A DNA stretch of 64,000 nucleotides from Nepenthes gracilis. Lineage: Eukaryota > Streptophyta > Magnoliopsida > Caryophyllales > Nepenthaceae. The DNA is taken from positions 17,646,037-17,710,036 of the forward strand of contig BSYO01000004.1 of NCBI GenBank assembly GCA_033239525.1, in the 5' to 3' direction. Under the pieces are notes generated by a model. That model was given only the letters and a program-made list of their open reading frames with translations. It had not been told where the DNA came from and ran no database searches. The translations under genes were made by a program, and so were the position numbers. Shown piece by piece: positions 22,004 through 31,887 of this stretch. Every line of letters begins with the position of its first letter. Position 1 is the stretch's first letter.

Positions 22004-23597
22004 GTAACATTGCCGTTCCCATCAAAATGACCTTGTCCTTAAGGTCAAACGGCTTATGCACAATTGTGTTGGACCCGGCACCACAACCCTGTCCCTGATT
22101 GAAGGATGGTGCGGCTGAAGGACTCCAATTTCTTAGATCGTTCGATTGTCCCGCATCCGCAACTAGCATTCTCTTCAAGGAAAGTTCAGTTGCTATTCTC
22201 AGATAAAGCGCCAACTCTCCAAGCTCTTCTATAGGTTCAATGATGCCATGTGGGAACCCTGGAGCAGATCCAACAATCAACACGGTATTTCTATTAATAC
22301 ATCGTCTAATAGTTTTGACATCTGCTCGAAATTCACAATTCACAGGAACACGCTTAAGTTTAATGGAAAAGTACTGCGCAGCCTTATCATATGCCGAGTG
22401 GGCAGATTCTGGTATAATCATCTCTGGTCTTGTGATTCCCTTCTTCGCTTTCATATAGTCACGTGATGACTTCACAGCCAAAAGTATACTCTCAGTGCCC
22501 CCTGATGTCATGTTCCCACAGACCTGTCCCCCAGAAGCCTTTTCTTTGCTACCAAGGAGCGCAGTTGTCATAGCAACAACTTCTGCCTCAATCCGAACTA
22601 CACTTTGGAACACATCCAAGTGTAATGGATTGGTATGTGCAAACATTGAATATGCCTCATTTATCAATGTAAAATGGCCTTCAGACTTGTAGACTGTACC
22701 AGAGCACTTTCCTTGCCAAGCCACGTCATTCTTTTTCTCCTCTTTCATTATTTCAATGACTCCACATCCAGAGCCTATCTTGGGCAACTCAGTCCTCCAA
22801 CCATCTCTTTTGGACTTAATAGAGGATTGCATTTTATCTACAACACAAACAGAGAGCTCTCCTTTATCTGTCCGCTTCACTGTGCTACATACCCCTTGAA
22901 TATTCCCACTATCTACAAGTGTTTTCAACTGCTCAAACTGATCCCCATGAAGCTTCTCCTTTTCACAAGAAAGCTTCCATGTAAAGGACAAAGGCAGCAG
23001 CACAGTATGTGATGGCAGAAAAGGCGCCAAGTGTTTCTTCACTCCAATGGGTCTCATTCCAGGACCTCCTCCACCCTGTGCATTCACATTCGCTCCCTCC
23101 CTGTACACTTTACCTCCACTATCATGAATTATTTCACAAATCTCATCAATTCCTTCTTCATAAATTCCATGAGTTGAAAGATATGTAACCATGAGAGCAG
23201 ACAGATTGTCCTTGTTGGCTTCAGCAGCCTTTCTCGAGCCTTCCATATTAATGTTTCCCTTAGCATCAGTTCCACATCTGGCAGCAATAGCAGGATTTGT
23301 TTCGTGTGCTGAGACAGGTATGCTGCATACATTACAGTGATGATCTCCTCTCGCCTTCCATGTGAAGGACAAAGACAACAGCAACATTGAAGCAGCCATT
23401 CCAGATAAACTTGTGATCAGTAGACTTTTTCTTCCTTCTAGCGCCAAAACCAAGCGAGTTGTCTCTGGGTTGGCAAACGCACACTGCACTGCCTCATTCA
23501 TTTCAAGATCGAAAGCAGGGAGTCCATCCTTCATTGTGGTAGTCGCCAGCTTCGGCAGCTTTTCATCGATTAAATCGATATGGATCACAGAGTTCAA
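21951..23597 (-). CDS. Chimeric 548-codon ORF made of captured gene fragments
   Basis: An open frame on the minus strand with no introns. By residue: 1-62 unidentified conserved-looking segment ([20 protein letters not shown]); 107-199 glycine dehydrogenase P-protein; 210-252 organellar lysyl-tRNA synthetase; 257-464 sphingosine-1-phosphate lyase; 465-548 tail. Each piece is internal to its parent gene. All run in the same sense and lack parent introns or catalytic lysines. Two LS-FTWK joints (residues 72-81 and 200-208) come from the same repeated DNA. This is the structure of a transduplication (Pack-MULE, Helitron or retroelement gene capture), possibly transcribed. It is not known whether the protein exists; frame retention over 1.6 kb is notable but not proof. 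It sits between IF-3 and the PPR gene. Confidence 0.75.
   Translation of the reverse strand: MNSVIHIDLIDEKLPKLATTTMKDGLPAFDLEMNEAVQCAFANPETTRLVLALEGRKSLLITSLSGMAASMLLLSLSFTWKARGDHHCNVCSIPVSAHETNPAIAARCGTDAKGNINMEGSRKAAEANKDNLSALMVTYLSTHGIYEEGIDEICEIIHDSGGKVYREGANVNAQGGGGPGMRPIGVKKHLAPFLPSHTVLLPLSFTWKLSCEKEKLHGDQFEQLKTLVDSGNIQGVCSTVKRTDKGELSVCVVDKMQSSIKSKRDGWRTELPKIGSGCGVIEIMKEEKKNDVAWQGKCSGTVYKSEGHFTLINEAYSMFAHTNPLHLDVFQSVVRIEAEVVAMTTALLGSKEKASGGQVCGNMTSGGTESILLAVKSSRDYMKAKKGITRPEMIIPESAHSAYDKAAQYFSIKLKRVPVNCEFRADVKTIRRCINRNTVLIVGSAPGFPHGIIEPIEELGELALYLRIATELSLKRMLVADAGQSNDLRNWSPSAAPSFNQGQGCGAGSNTIVHKPFDLKDKVILMGTAMLRTRTPFPVIHSPLSVPC
21954..22205 (-). other. Tail of chimeric ORF, possibly the C-terminal end of a gypsy polyprotein
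   Basis: Residues 465-548. The segment [16 protein letters not shown] resembles the (N)LEDKV.F.G..NV motif seen at the C-termini of many plant gypsy polyproteins. In that case the carrier of the captured genes would be an LTR element whose 3' LTR begins near 22000 and runs left. This is a tentative reading. The middle ([20 protein letters not shown]) is unrecognised. Confidence 0.35.
22206..22832 (-). pseudogene. Captured fragment: sphingosine-1-phosphate lyase
   Basis: About 208 residues in one frame: [104 protein letters not shown]. This is the N-terminal half of the PLP-dependent lyase that cleaves long-chain base phosphates in the ER. The fragment stops before the PLP-binding lysine region, so no activity is possible. 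All exon joints are removed, which suggests capture from spliced RNA or intron loss. Confidence 0.9.
22842..22970 (-). pseudogene. Captured fragment: organellar lysyl-tRNA synthetase
   Basis: A 43-residue piece: [20 protein letters not shown], then [20 protein letters not shown]. It corresponds to the OB-fold anticodon-binding region of class II LysRS and is nearest to the plant chloroplast/mitochondrial form by recall. It lacks the catalytic domain. Confidence 0.82.
22974..23384 (-). repeat. Two copies of a roughly 28-bp joint sequence in the chimeric ORF
   Basis: 22974-23003 and 23355-23384 are near-identical (CTTCCATGTRAAGGACAAAG on the + strand, then RCAGCAGCA-like). They encode LLPLSFTWK and [10 protein letters not shown]. 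They flank the glycine-decarboxylase fragment on both sides, so they are joint sequences, not parts of it. Confidence 0.8.
23001..23280 (-). pseudogene. Captured fragment: glycine dehydrogenase (decarboxylating) P-protein
   Basis: Residues 107-199: [50 protein letters not shown], then GANVNAQ joined directly to [20 protein letters not shown]. In the mitochondrial photorespiratory P-protein, about 28 residues lie between those blocks, including the PLP lysine (NLHKTF). They are deleted here without losing frame. Confidence 0.9.
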
Positions 23598-24898
23598 CGA
23601 GAACTTGGTCTCTCACTGCCATGAAATTCATTCGAGCTATAGCTTGCAGCAGGTTAGCTAAGAAATGTATCACATACCGCTGAATCTCCATGCGTGATAG
23701 GCTTAAGCCCCCCACCTCAGATGCTATTGATTCATCCAGCCTTCTTAAAGCAGTGATTGACATCCCAACACGAGCGTGATTGGAGCTATTTGCTTCCATA
23801 TGGAGAGGGATATTTGTAGTTGCTGAATTGGCGCCCGCTGTCGATCTCATAGCTGAACATATTTGTTGTTGTGAGGATAAAACCCAGCCATAGTTAATTT
23901 TTGTTACTGAGGTTGTAAGGGGAGGGCTGGTCCAATGCCGTGTAGCTGGGCAAACAAGTGGAAGCATTGGGAATGAGTTGCAGCAGGACATCGCAGGCTG
24001 GTGGTCTTGGAGTCGGTACTGGTAAGTGTTGGGGATGATGCTGCTGCTGATCAGGGAGCCAAGGCCATTGTAACGTTCTATCCACCAAACTCCTTGGCAT
24101 ACAAATCCAACATAAATATGTTGCCCAATCCATTCCGGCACCACTTGTACTAGCCAAAGCATCATGAGAGATCATGGGGCCTTGATGTTGTGACCGCAGT
24201 AGCTTCAACCATTTCCATGCCGAGGCATGGGCATTGCAGGGCTGGTCAGAGGCTCTGGCCCCCTGTGCACTAGGTAGCCAGTTTAAAACGGCAGCCACTA
24301 GAACGCCCATATCCTCTAGGTTAACGGCAGCAATAATAGACATTCTGTGTATGCACGATGAATAGCAATAGCAGGAATCACTCTGAGTCACGTGACGGGA
24401 AATTGCATAATGCAGTGCAGAAGGAGTAAGGTCTGTAACAAGAGATAAAAACGACACGTGAAGCTCATTTGCATCCTCATAATTATCACGAGCAATTCCA
24501 AAGGACTGTGGGCCAATTTCAACTGCCACATCTTTCTTTATTAACTGCAATGTTACACCCCTCCGGGTCTTGCTTGCTGTTTCTGCGGTTGGAAATGTTT
24601 GCCGTTGTGATGAGGGTATGATGCGGGACAGAACGGCATCATCTCGGTAGAACAGAAGCATCTCCGTAGAACAGCAACAGCCCGGTAGAACAGAAGCATC
24701 GCGGCAATACAGAAGAATCGCGGCAATACAGAAGAATCCCGGTAGAACAGCCCAAGGTTTTAATACGCCACGAACAGCAAAAGCTTCCAAGCTGCTCCAA
24801 AGAAATCTGCGACTAGATTTGATATTGTTACAAGAGCTAAAGACAAAAGTAACAGCAAACCCAATGAGTAACAGTAACAGAAACAGTGCTCTTTCCAT
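23563..24898 (-). pseudogene. Upstream part of the captured-fragment block (unidentified pieces)
   Basis: Two overlapping open frames, of 334 codons (23894-24898) and 200 codons (23563-24165). The first starts with a strongly hydrophobic MERALFLLLLLIGFAVTFVF, like a signal peptide, then runs through the 19-bp minisatellite and a segment SIIAAVNLEDMGVLVAAVLN with WLPSAQGARAS. The second contains SNHARVGMSITALRRLDES and EIQRYVIHFLANLLQAIARM, which look like genuine, conserved protein sequence I cannot name. The shift between frames means neither is one native protein. They are likely further captured exons feeding into the 548-codon frame. Confidence 0.5.
24645..24758. repeat. 19-bp minisatellite, six units
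   Basis: Units of the form CGGTAGAACAGAAGCATCT repeat six times at exactly 19-bp spacing, with variants CGGCAATACAGAAGAATCG. A seventh diverged unit lies just before them (24624-24642). Because 19 is not divisible by 3, successive units are read in different frames, yet the minus-strand ORF stays open. Confidence 0.9.
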
Positions 24899-25173
24899 TT
24901 CCTAGCAGCCACAACAAAAAGAATTCAACGAAGTGCTCAATGAATATCAGGAAGGAAAGAATGAGGACAAATTGGGTCAAGACAACATGAAATTTCACAG
25001 AGAACAATATGTATACAATGATCAGTTTAATCCTAAAACAATTAATATTTAGGCTGAAATTAGCCTTGTCAGTCCCCCCCCCAAAAAAAAAAATGGTGGA
25101 ATCTTAATTCCACCAATAGGCAGAGGAATGTTTGATCGTACCATGTATCTTAATTCAAAAGAAAGCAACAAAT
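24899..25173. other. Spacer between capture block and PPR gene
   Basis: Contains the PPR 3' flank and a C10A11 run near 25075-25095. No gene was seen. Confidence 0.5.
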
Positions 25174-27537
25174 TCACCAATAGTCTCCACAAGAACAGAC
25201 ACCATCTTTAAAATGGTGGAATCTGTTAGCATCTCGGACAATGATAACTCTCTCTGTGATCTTTGATATGAATTTAGTTGCATTATGACAGTCTATACAA
25301 ACCCTAAGATTCTTGATGATCCTGATTTCAGTTCCAGGCTCAGTAGAAATGAGGCCAAAAGCAATGGCCAACTTCTCACTGTGAACATTTACCATGAGTT
25401 CCTTCTCTTCCTCCTCAACATCGTGGAAAGATGTTATAATGTCAGTCCGAAATCCAGCTGCCTTCATTTTTGCCATCAACTTATCCAGCATTACATAAAT
25501 GGCAGCTGCTTGAGGGTGGGACTTGTCACCGGATGTAAATACATGTGGTGCCTCACCTATTTCTATTAGAGTGCACCCTGGAGTCTTTGCCAGCCTTCTC
25601 TTCCTCACCACCTGTCGAACCAAAGCTGCCTCTCTGTAGTTATGATCAGCTGAGTATATATTAGAGAGTAGAACATAGTATCCCACATTTTCAGGATCTA
25701 ACTCAAGCAATCTATCAGAAGCAATGCGTACAAGGTTTCTGTCCTTGTGAATCATGCATGCACCAAGCAGTGCACCCCACACAACAGAACCGGCTTCAAC
25801 AGGCATTTTCTCAATAAAGTCCAAAGCCTTATCTAACTGTCCTGCTCGACCAAAGAGGTCAACCATGCAGGCATAATGCTCAGGCAAGGGCTCAAAGCCA
25901 TGATCTTGGACCATGGAATGAAATATCCTATTTCCTTCGGTAACTAAGCCAGCATGACTACAAGCATATAAGGCACAAAGGAAAGTAACCTCGCTTGGAG
26001 GAACTCCAAAATGCAACATCTCATTAAAAAGGGTCACTGCTTCATTCCCATGTCCGTGAAGACCATAACCAGAAATCATGGCATTCCAAGAGACCACATT
26101 TTTGTCTGGCATCTCATCAAAGAGTTTCCGGGCTTCAGAAATGCTCCCACACTTAGCATACATGTCAATTAGAGCAGTTGACACATAGACATTAGCCTCA
26201 AACATCTCCTTGCCTATTAATTTGTGAACCCATTTACCTAGGCTCAGTGCTCCAACTTGTGCGCATGCTGAGAGGATGCTGGTGACAGTAACTGGATTGG
26301 GATGTACATCGCACATTTGCATTTCCTGGAAAAGTGAAATCGCCTTTTCAGTCCATCCATTTTGGGCATATCCCGATATCATGGCATTCCAAGATGCTAA
26401 ACTCTTCTCCGATGATCCATTAAAGAGCTGTCGTGCCAATTCAATTTCGTTCTGTCTGCTGTAAACAGTGATCAATGCAGTTGAAACTGAAGAATTATTT
26501 ATCATCCCAGCTTTTACACAGAAGGCATGGATGCAGGAAGCGAGGTTCAGATAACCAAAAGGGGATGCTACCGGAATCAATCCCACAATTGTGCTTGTGT
26601 TTACCTTCTCCCTACAACTCAACATTTCTTTGAAGAGCTTCACTGCAAACTCAGTGTTGTTATTGCAAGTCAACCCAGAAATCATTGCGTTATAACATAT
26701 CAAATCTGGTTTTCCCATTTGCCCAAACAACAACCTTGCAGTGGATATGTCCCTGCATTTTGAGTACAAAGAAATTAATCCTGTGAGAACATAAACATGA
26801 GAATGCAACCCTACTTTTAGAGCCAGAGACTGAATTCCCATCCCAACTTGCAGCTGCTGCAATTCTGCAGCGGCGGGAAGAACTGCAGCCAAAGTTGTGG
26901 AATCAAATTCACTACCACTCACTACCATATCCCGGAACACTCGAACTGAGTCACTATAACTACCATTCTTTACGAGCCCAGAGATCATTGTGTTCCACAA
27001 AACCGTGTCCCGTTGAGGAATTTTATCAAACACCTTATATGCCAACCCAATCTTCGAAAAATTAAAACACATGTCAATAATAGCAGACCCAACAAATAAA
27101 TCAGTAGCAAAACCATCCACAATGGAGTGGGCGTGAAGCAATATACCAAAATTTTCGCTCCCAATCGATCCCGCAGATGAAATAGCAAAGGCGTAAGTAA
27201 AATTATCGGGCTTAAGAATAGTATTTTTGCGGAGGTGGGTGTAGAGAGAAACAGAGGAATAAGGAAAATGGTTGCGAGAAAAGCCTCTAATGAGCACATT
27301 GTAGAGGAAGAGATCAGGGTTTGAGGTGGTGGACACCAGGAGGCTAGCATGGTGTACAGCCCCTACGTCGCAGAGCTTTTGAGTGAGCCTGGTCACCGTT
27401 ATGAGGTCGGATATTAGACCGTTAAGGATGATTTGGGCGTGGGTTTGCTTGAAGTGAGAGAGAGTTGTGGATTTAGAGATGAGGTTGAGGAAGATGTTTC
27501 GCTCACATGCGGCAGAGGCTAATGCTCTGCTAATCAT
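25174..27537 (-). CDS. PPR protein, PLS class with E and DYW domains (MEF29/At4g30700-like)
   Basis: An intact, intronless ORF. It is 815 codons from the first ATG (27621), or 787 codons from the second, MISRALASAACERN at 27537. I prefer the second because that start and length match the Arabidopsis homologue (about 790). Tandem P, L and S repeats run from about residue 40 to 600 (SWNAMISGYAQNG, ALIDMYAKCGSISEARKLFD, FLCALYACSHAGLV). Then come the E/E+ motifs (VVWGALLGACMIHKD, LSNIYSADHNYREA, TPGCTLIEIG) and a complete DYW deaminase. The DYW domain has HSEKLAIAFGLI (zinc His and catalytic Glu), the CIDCHNATKFISK CxxCH motif, and the end HFKDGVCSCGDYW. Such proteins bind one organellar RNA and convert a specific C to U. 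The Arabidopsis relative is reported as a mitochondrial editing factor. Nothing appears broken. Confidence 0.95.
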   Translation of the reverse strand: MISRALASAACERNIFLNLISKSTTLSHFKQTHAQIILNGLISDLITVTRLTQKLCDVGAVHHASLLVSTTSNPDLFLYNVLIRGFSRNHFPYSSVSLYTHLRKNTILKPDNFTYAFAISSAGSIGSENFGILLHAHSIVDGFATDLFVGSAIIDMCFNFSKIGLAYKVFDKIPQRDTVLWNTMISGLVKNGSYSDSVRVFRDMVVSGSEFDSTTLAAVLPAAAELQQLQVGMGIQSLALKVGLHSHVYVLTGLISLYSKCRDISTARLLFGQMGKPDLICYNAMISGLTCNNNTEFAVKLFKEMLSCREKVNTSTIVGLIPVASPFGYLNLASCIHAFCVKAGMINNSSVSTALITVYSRQNEIELARQLFNGSSEKSLASWNAMISGYAQNGWTEKAISLFQEMQMCDVHPNPVTVTSILSACAQVGALSLGKWVHKLIGKEMFEANVYVSTALIDMYAKCGSISEARKLFDEMPDKNVVSWNAMISGYGLHGHGNEAVTLFNEMLHFGVPPSEVTFLCALYACSHAGLVTEGNRIFHSMVQDHGFEPLPEHYACMVDLFGRAGQLDKALDFIEKMPVEAGSVVWGALLGACMIHKDRNLVRIASDRLLELDPENVGYYVLLSNIYSADHNYREAALVRQVVRKRRLAKTPGCTLIEIGEAPHVFTSGDKSHPQAAAIYVMLDKLMAKMKAAGFRTDIITSFHDVEEEEKELMVNVHSEKLAIAFGLISTEPGTEIRIIKNLRVCIDCHNATKFISKITERVIIVRDANRFHHFKDGVCSCGDYW

Positions 27538-27621
27538 CTGGTTTGCAAAATAAGGATTTAGAAGGCAAAAGGTCCACGGTTTGTACGTTGCTCGGTCAAC
27601 AGAATTACCAGATTGCGGCAA

Positions 27622-28980
27622 TCAAACTCCGATTATTAATTTCATTCTTGATTTTCATTTCAATACTAATTTCATTTTATCTTAGACAACTTGATCTAAA
27701 TAGCCATAAAGCACTCTAAATTGACGTTCACTTTTGATGTGTCACAAAATCTCTATACGTGACAATTAAATCTTTACTTAATAAACAACTAAACTTATAA
27801 TCTTACTTATCATAAAGAGAACCAAAAGGTTCTATAGGATATCTCTTCTGATAATTTTTAAGAAGCTTAGAATTTCCCCCCAGATAATTCCTTTGACATT
27901 TAAGCTAAAATGGGGCCCAAACACAAAGAAAGTGGGCGGTCAAAGCAACAATACAGTAGAAATGTTAAAATAGACAATAACGAACGGGCTTGTTGTCTGT
28001 TGGGCAGAAGGCCAGCGGTAGTCTATCGATCCTCCCTCAGGTCTGTACGAGAGGCATACATCCAACTTGTCACAACTGGATACTGAGGTTGGAGGAACAG
28101 CTATGCAGAGGACCTGGCGTCTTTGACCCTGTTTCGAAAAAGGGGACAATAAACAGTAAGAAACAGATAACTAAAAGCACGGATAATGAATGTTATATAA
28201 TTGTTGTGCTCCTCGACGAAACAGACTGTGGAGCCTTTCAGTGATATTTTATGCTTGCAGGGAACACAGATGGAAATTATATTCTTCTCAAAAGGAATGA
28301 ATGCTTATTGGGGTTTTTAAAAATTTAAAGAAAAGAATTCACTATAAAAATAAAAAATAAAAAATATATTTTTTTAAAATGGAAAATTGCATTTAAAAAA
28401 GAAAATAATTTTATTATAAAATATTTTATTTATTTGGTTGTCAAAAAATAAAGAGAAACTCTTATATTACAATTTCTTATATTTTTTGTTGTAAATAAAA
28501 TATAAAAAATACATATGTATATATATATATATCTGTATATTTATTTATATATATTCCATTAAATTTATAGAAGTAACAATAAATAATTTGGTTGCCATGT
28601 ACGTATGTGGACCTTTCCTTAGCTATTTTCCGAGTGTTTTTTTTTTATGACAGAGATATGGAAATGGTGGTATTTATTTGCCAATTTGTGCGATCAGTTT
28701 CCTTTCATGGCTTTTTTTTTTGGTTAGCCTCGTGAATCGTGAAGCGATCAAGGAGGGTCTCTTTATTGATAATTAATTGATTGTAATTTATGGTGGTCTA
28801 AGTGAAGATACTCTTTCTGGAAATCTAATACAAGATATTTAAAGTTAATTATTCATATTTTTGTTAATAAATATTAGCATAATATATTTATTTTTATTCA
28901 AAACTTACCCGCTTCCGATCAAACATCCAAATAAGGTGTCTTTCTAATTTATTTAATAATTCGGATCTAGAGACATATCA
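27622..28980. other. PPR promoter side and AT-rich intergenic sequence
   Basis: 27622-27930 is the 5' flank of the PPR gene. 27960-28250 is less AT-rich, with small open frames on both strands that match nothing I know. 28280-28870 is very AT-rich, with a (TA)n run at 28515-28560. The end (28850-28980) lies directly before a Tat-type primer-binding site, so part of this stretch should be the 5' LTR of the next element, but no second LTR copy was found to define it. Confidence 0.45.
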
Positions 28981-28999
28981 TTAGCGTCGTCTATAAAAA

Positions 29000-29702
29000 T
29001 TGACGAAAAGTTTGACCACACAATCGAAAATATCAAATATGGTGAACACTAGTATTCAAGTTAATGCACCAGTAAGAGACACCGTCTTTCATAGTGATGA
29101 TCCAATCGTAAGTAGTCATGGGGACGATCGTCCGGCCACCAACATGGAGACGCTGGTTGCCCGAGTGGACACGCTATCGAAATTGCTCCAAACTATATGT
29201 ACCCGTTTGGAGGTACAAACACTGGGGACTCCTTCCTCTTATTCCAAGACTTCGGCGACCAAAAGGAGAAACCGGAGCAAAAGAAAGCTTGCTAAGAAGA
29301 TGATCCAGCGTTCTAATGATCTCGAAGCCAGAGAGGTTACGAGTGACAATGCTCCGACACTGCTAGAAGGCTAATTAAGTCCTGTGGTTGGGATAAAAGC
29401 CTAGAGCGGCAAAATCTATATTACTCTCAAGATGACCGGTGGCCATCAGCCCAAGAAGAGGCTTTATATAGTACTCTACTGATGAAGGCGCGTAACTGCC
29501 AATCCAAGCACGTCTCTCCGAACCACTCGGAGTTAAGGACATTCCTTAATATTACAAGAATTGTGTCCACCTCCCAAATGGATGAGAGAATACGGAAGAT
29601 TGATTGTGGTTGTTCAGAAAAAGTACTAACAAATACTCGGCTGACCTTGAAAGGTCACCATTCACGAGAGAGATCTGGATGTAGCAACTTTCTCACAAGT
29701 TC
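29000..29702 (+). pseudogene. Tat-type gag, N-terminal part
   Basis: An open frame at 29000-29374 (ATNMETLVARVDTLSKLLQT, coiled-coil-like, then a basic KRRNRSKRKLAKK). It continues through stops and shifts to FTREI..LSHKF at the insertion point. The reading frame there rejoins NTPTLNPYDKSFNQ at 37716, which proves the two halves are one gene. Confidence 0.7.
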
Positions 29703-31887
29703 TGTGAGATCCCAATCCCGAAATATGATAATTTAAAAATAATTAAAATAATAATAATCAAGATGAGACTAAATACACGTGGGAGAATGAGTTTTAGAAG
29801 TGAAAAGACAAGAAATCGGGTTGCTGTATACTGATATGCTGCCTAACAGTACGGTGCCTATCGAGCGCTTGAGCGCAGCAGAAGGCGCCAAAAATCAAAA
29901 ATGCCCCGCTCACTGCTCACCTAAGGCGCTTGAGCGAGGCCATGGCCGAGAGTTGGCGCTCGCTATGTGTCTGTTGGGCGCTCGAGCGCAGACGCAATTT
30001 TTCTCCGAACAACAGATTTCGTTTTTGTTATACAAGGAGAAAGGAAGGGTTTGGGGGGGGGGCTCAAACGACAGCAGCACGAAGGAGGAAGGGGAGGAAA
30101 AGAGAAGAGAAAGGATTATTTACCAATTTTTATCCGATCAAAGTGAGAAAAATGGTAAATCGGGTGAAGGCAAGTATAGTTCGGACGTTATTTTTTATTT
30201 TTATCGCTTTTTATTATCTCTAAAATGGTATTCATACTCTAAAATCATGTTACTCCATGTTTAATGTAAATAAGCATGTTTCTCATAACTTCTTAGTTAG
30301 ATTTTATGTATACATGTGATTATTATGAATTGTGGCTTCGATTTTATATTTTGGTTCATGTTTTGTGTTCGTTTTGTGTCCGAATGTTTTATGGCAAACC
30401 CTAACTTGAAAATTTAAGAAAATTTGGTTTAATTGCATGATTTTGTGAATGTATTGTGATATATGACTTTGATTTCACGAATAAGCATGTGTTCGGTGTT
30501 CGATTTAAATCCGAACGTTTTGTGTGAAATTCTAGAACGAAAATTGAAAATTTTGGTGTTTAAAATCCTTAAATTTTAATATGTGAAGGTTTATTTGTGA
30601 AAGATTATTGCTCATACTTTGATTTTTATCTGAAAAATTTATATGAAACTATACTGTTGAATTACTGCAAACTTCTGAAGCTACCTAAAAGGTTATTTGT
30701 ATAAATCTGACTAACCTGTTGAGGTACAATGAGTTAAAAGCTAATACATAAGTGAAAAAATATTTTTAATTCTGTTAATTAGGACCTAGGACTGATATAC
30801 GGTCAGATAAGGTTCTCCAATATGCCTTAAAATGTTATGGTGATAATCGAGGATAATTCCGTCTATAGAGTTATATGTGGTCCACCATTCCTCAAGGCGT
30901 TAGCCTAAAGGATAGAATTTTGTATTTGACATGCCTTCGGGAGGTATTCTTGTATATAATCCTGCCAGAAAGGATATTTTTGTTCTGTTCTTGGCCATTG
31001 ATTGTGTGCGTAATATAATCTATCCTCGATTATTCGCCCCCTCGTCTAGTAGGGTCTACTAGTGCGGTCCTTCGGATAGTAAAGTAGGATTTCTAGAATT
31101 TGTAGAGTTTGATTTCGGTTTCTGATTTCTGATGCCTATTATACTGATTTATGATTTTCGAAACATGTTATACTGATTTATGATTTCTCTTGTTTCCTTG
31201 TACGTCTCTATTCTTCGGATAATTCTATAGTTTTGGTTATCTGTACGTATATTTTGTACGAAAGTATTACACTTGCATGTTTTTATGGTACATTGTTGGG
31301 TTTCGGTTTACTCTTCTTTTTTCCTCCAGATGAGACCGTAAAGCTACTACCCGATGAGAAAGAGTGAAGAGAGGGTTTAGCTAAAAAAGCCTTGAGAAGA
31401 TCTGAAGCCTTTTGAAGCATCTTTTGAGAATTTGATGATAGTGAATGTAAATAACTAATTTTATGTATGGGATTTTATATATTTACAGTTATGGCATATT
31501 ATGTTTTATGATGGATGTATGTTTTATGCTTCCACAGGTTGACTCATAGTGATAGTTGCTTCCGCATTATTGTTTATTGGAGATTTATTTTGCTATGGTC
31601 GTAGATGGCATTTCGTTACATCCAATATGGTAGTAGGAGTATTGTATTGTAGTCATGGATGATATGATAATTGTGGTCCTGTGTATATGTATTGTAGGGT
31701 GAATTGTCATATCTGAATAGTTGTGTGCTTGTACAAGCTTATTTTACACAGATTATATTTTTAATTTTTTGTCAAATTGTAGAGGAAACTCTTTCAAAAT
31801 TTCAACAGATTATTATGTTTATATTAATGGGTCATTAGTGTGTATATGTCATTAAGGGTTTTAAAGGATAGGACTCGTTTCATCACA
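29703..31887 (+). repeat. 5' LTR (TGTGAGATCCC...CATCACA)
   Basis: A 2,185-bp LTR, roughly 90% identical by eye to the 3' copy. A GC-rich block with GAGCGC/CTCGAG words lies at about 29855-30000, followed by a weak TATACAAG at 30029. Confidence 0.9.

Noticed and set aside
22240..23661. Plus-strand ORFs over the chimera (72, 65, 112 and 99 codons)
   Set aside because: Antisense shadows of the captured enzyme fragments.
24645..24758. CRISPR-like array
   Set aside because: Contiguous 19-bp units without spacers, in a plant genome; a minisatellite.
29118..30264. Several + strand ORFs, including a 154-codon frame at 29800-30264
   Set aside because: The 154-codon frame lies wholly inside the LTR at 29703-31887; others are shadows of the Tat gag.
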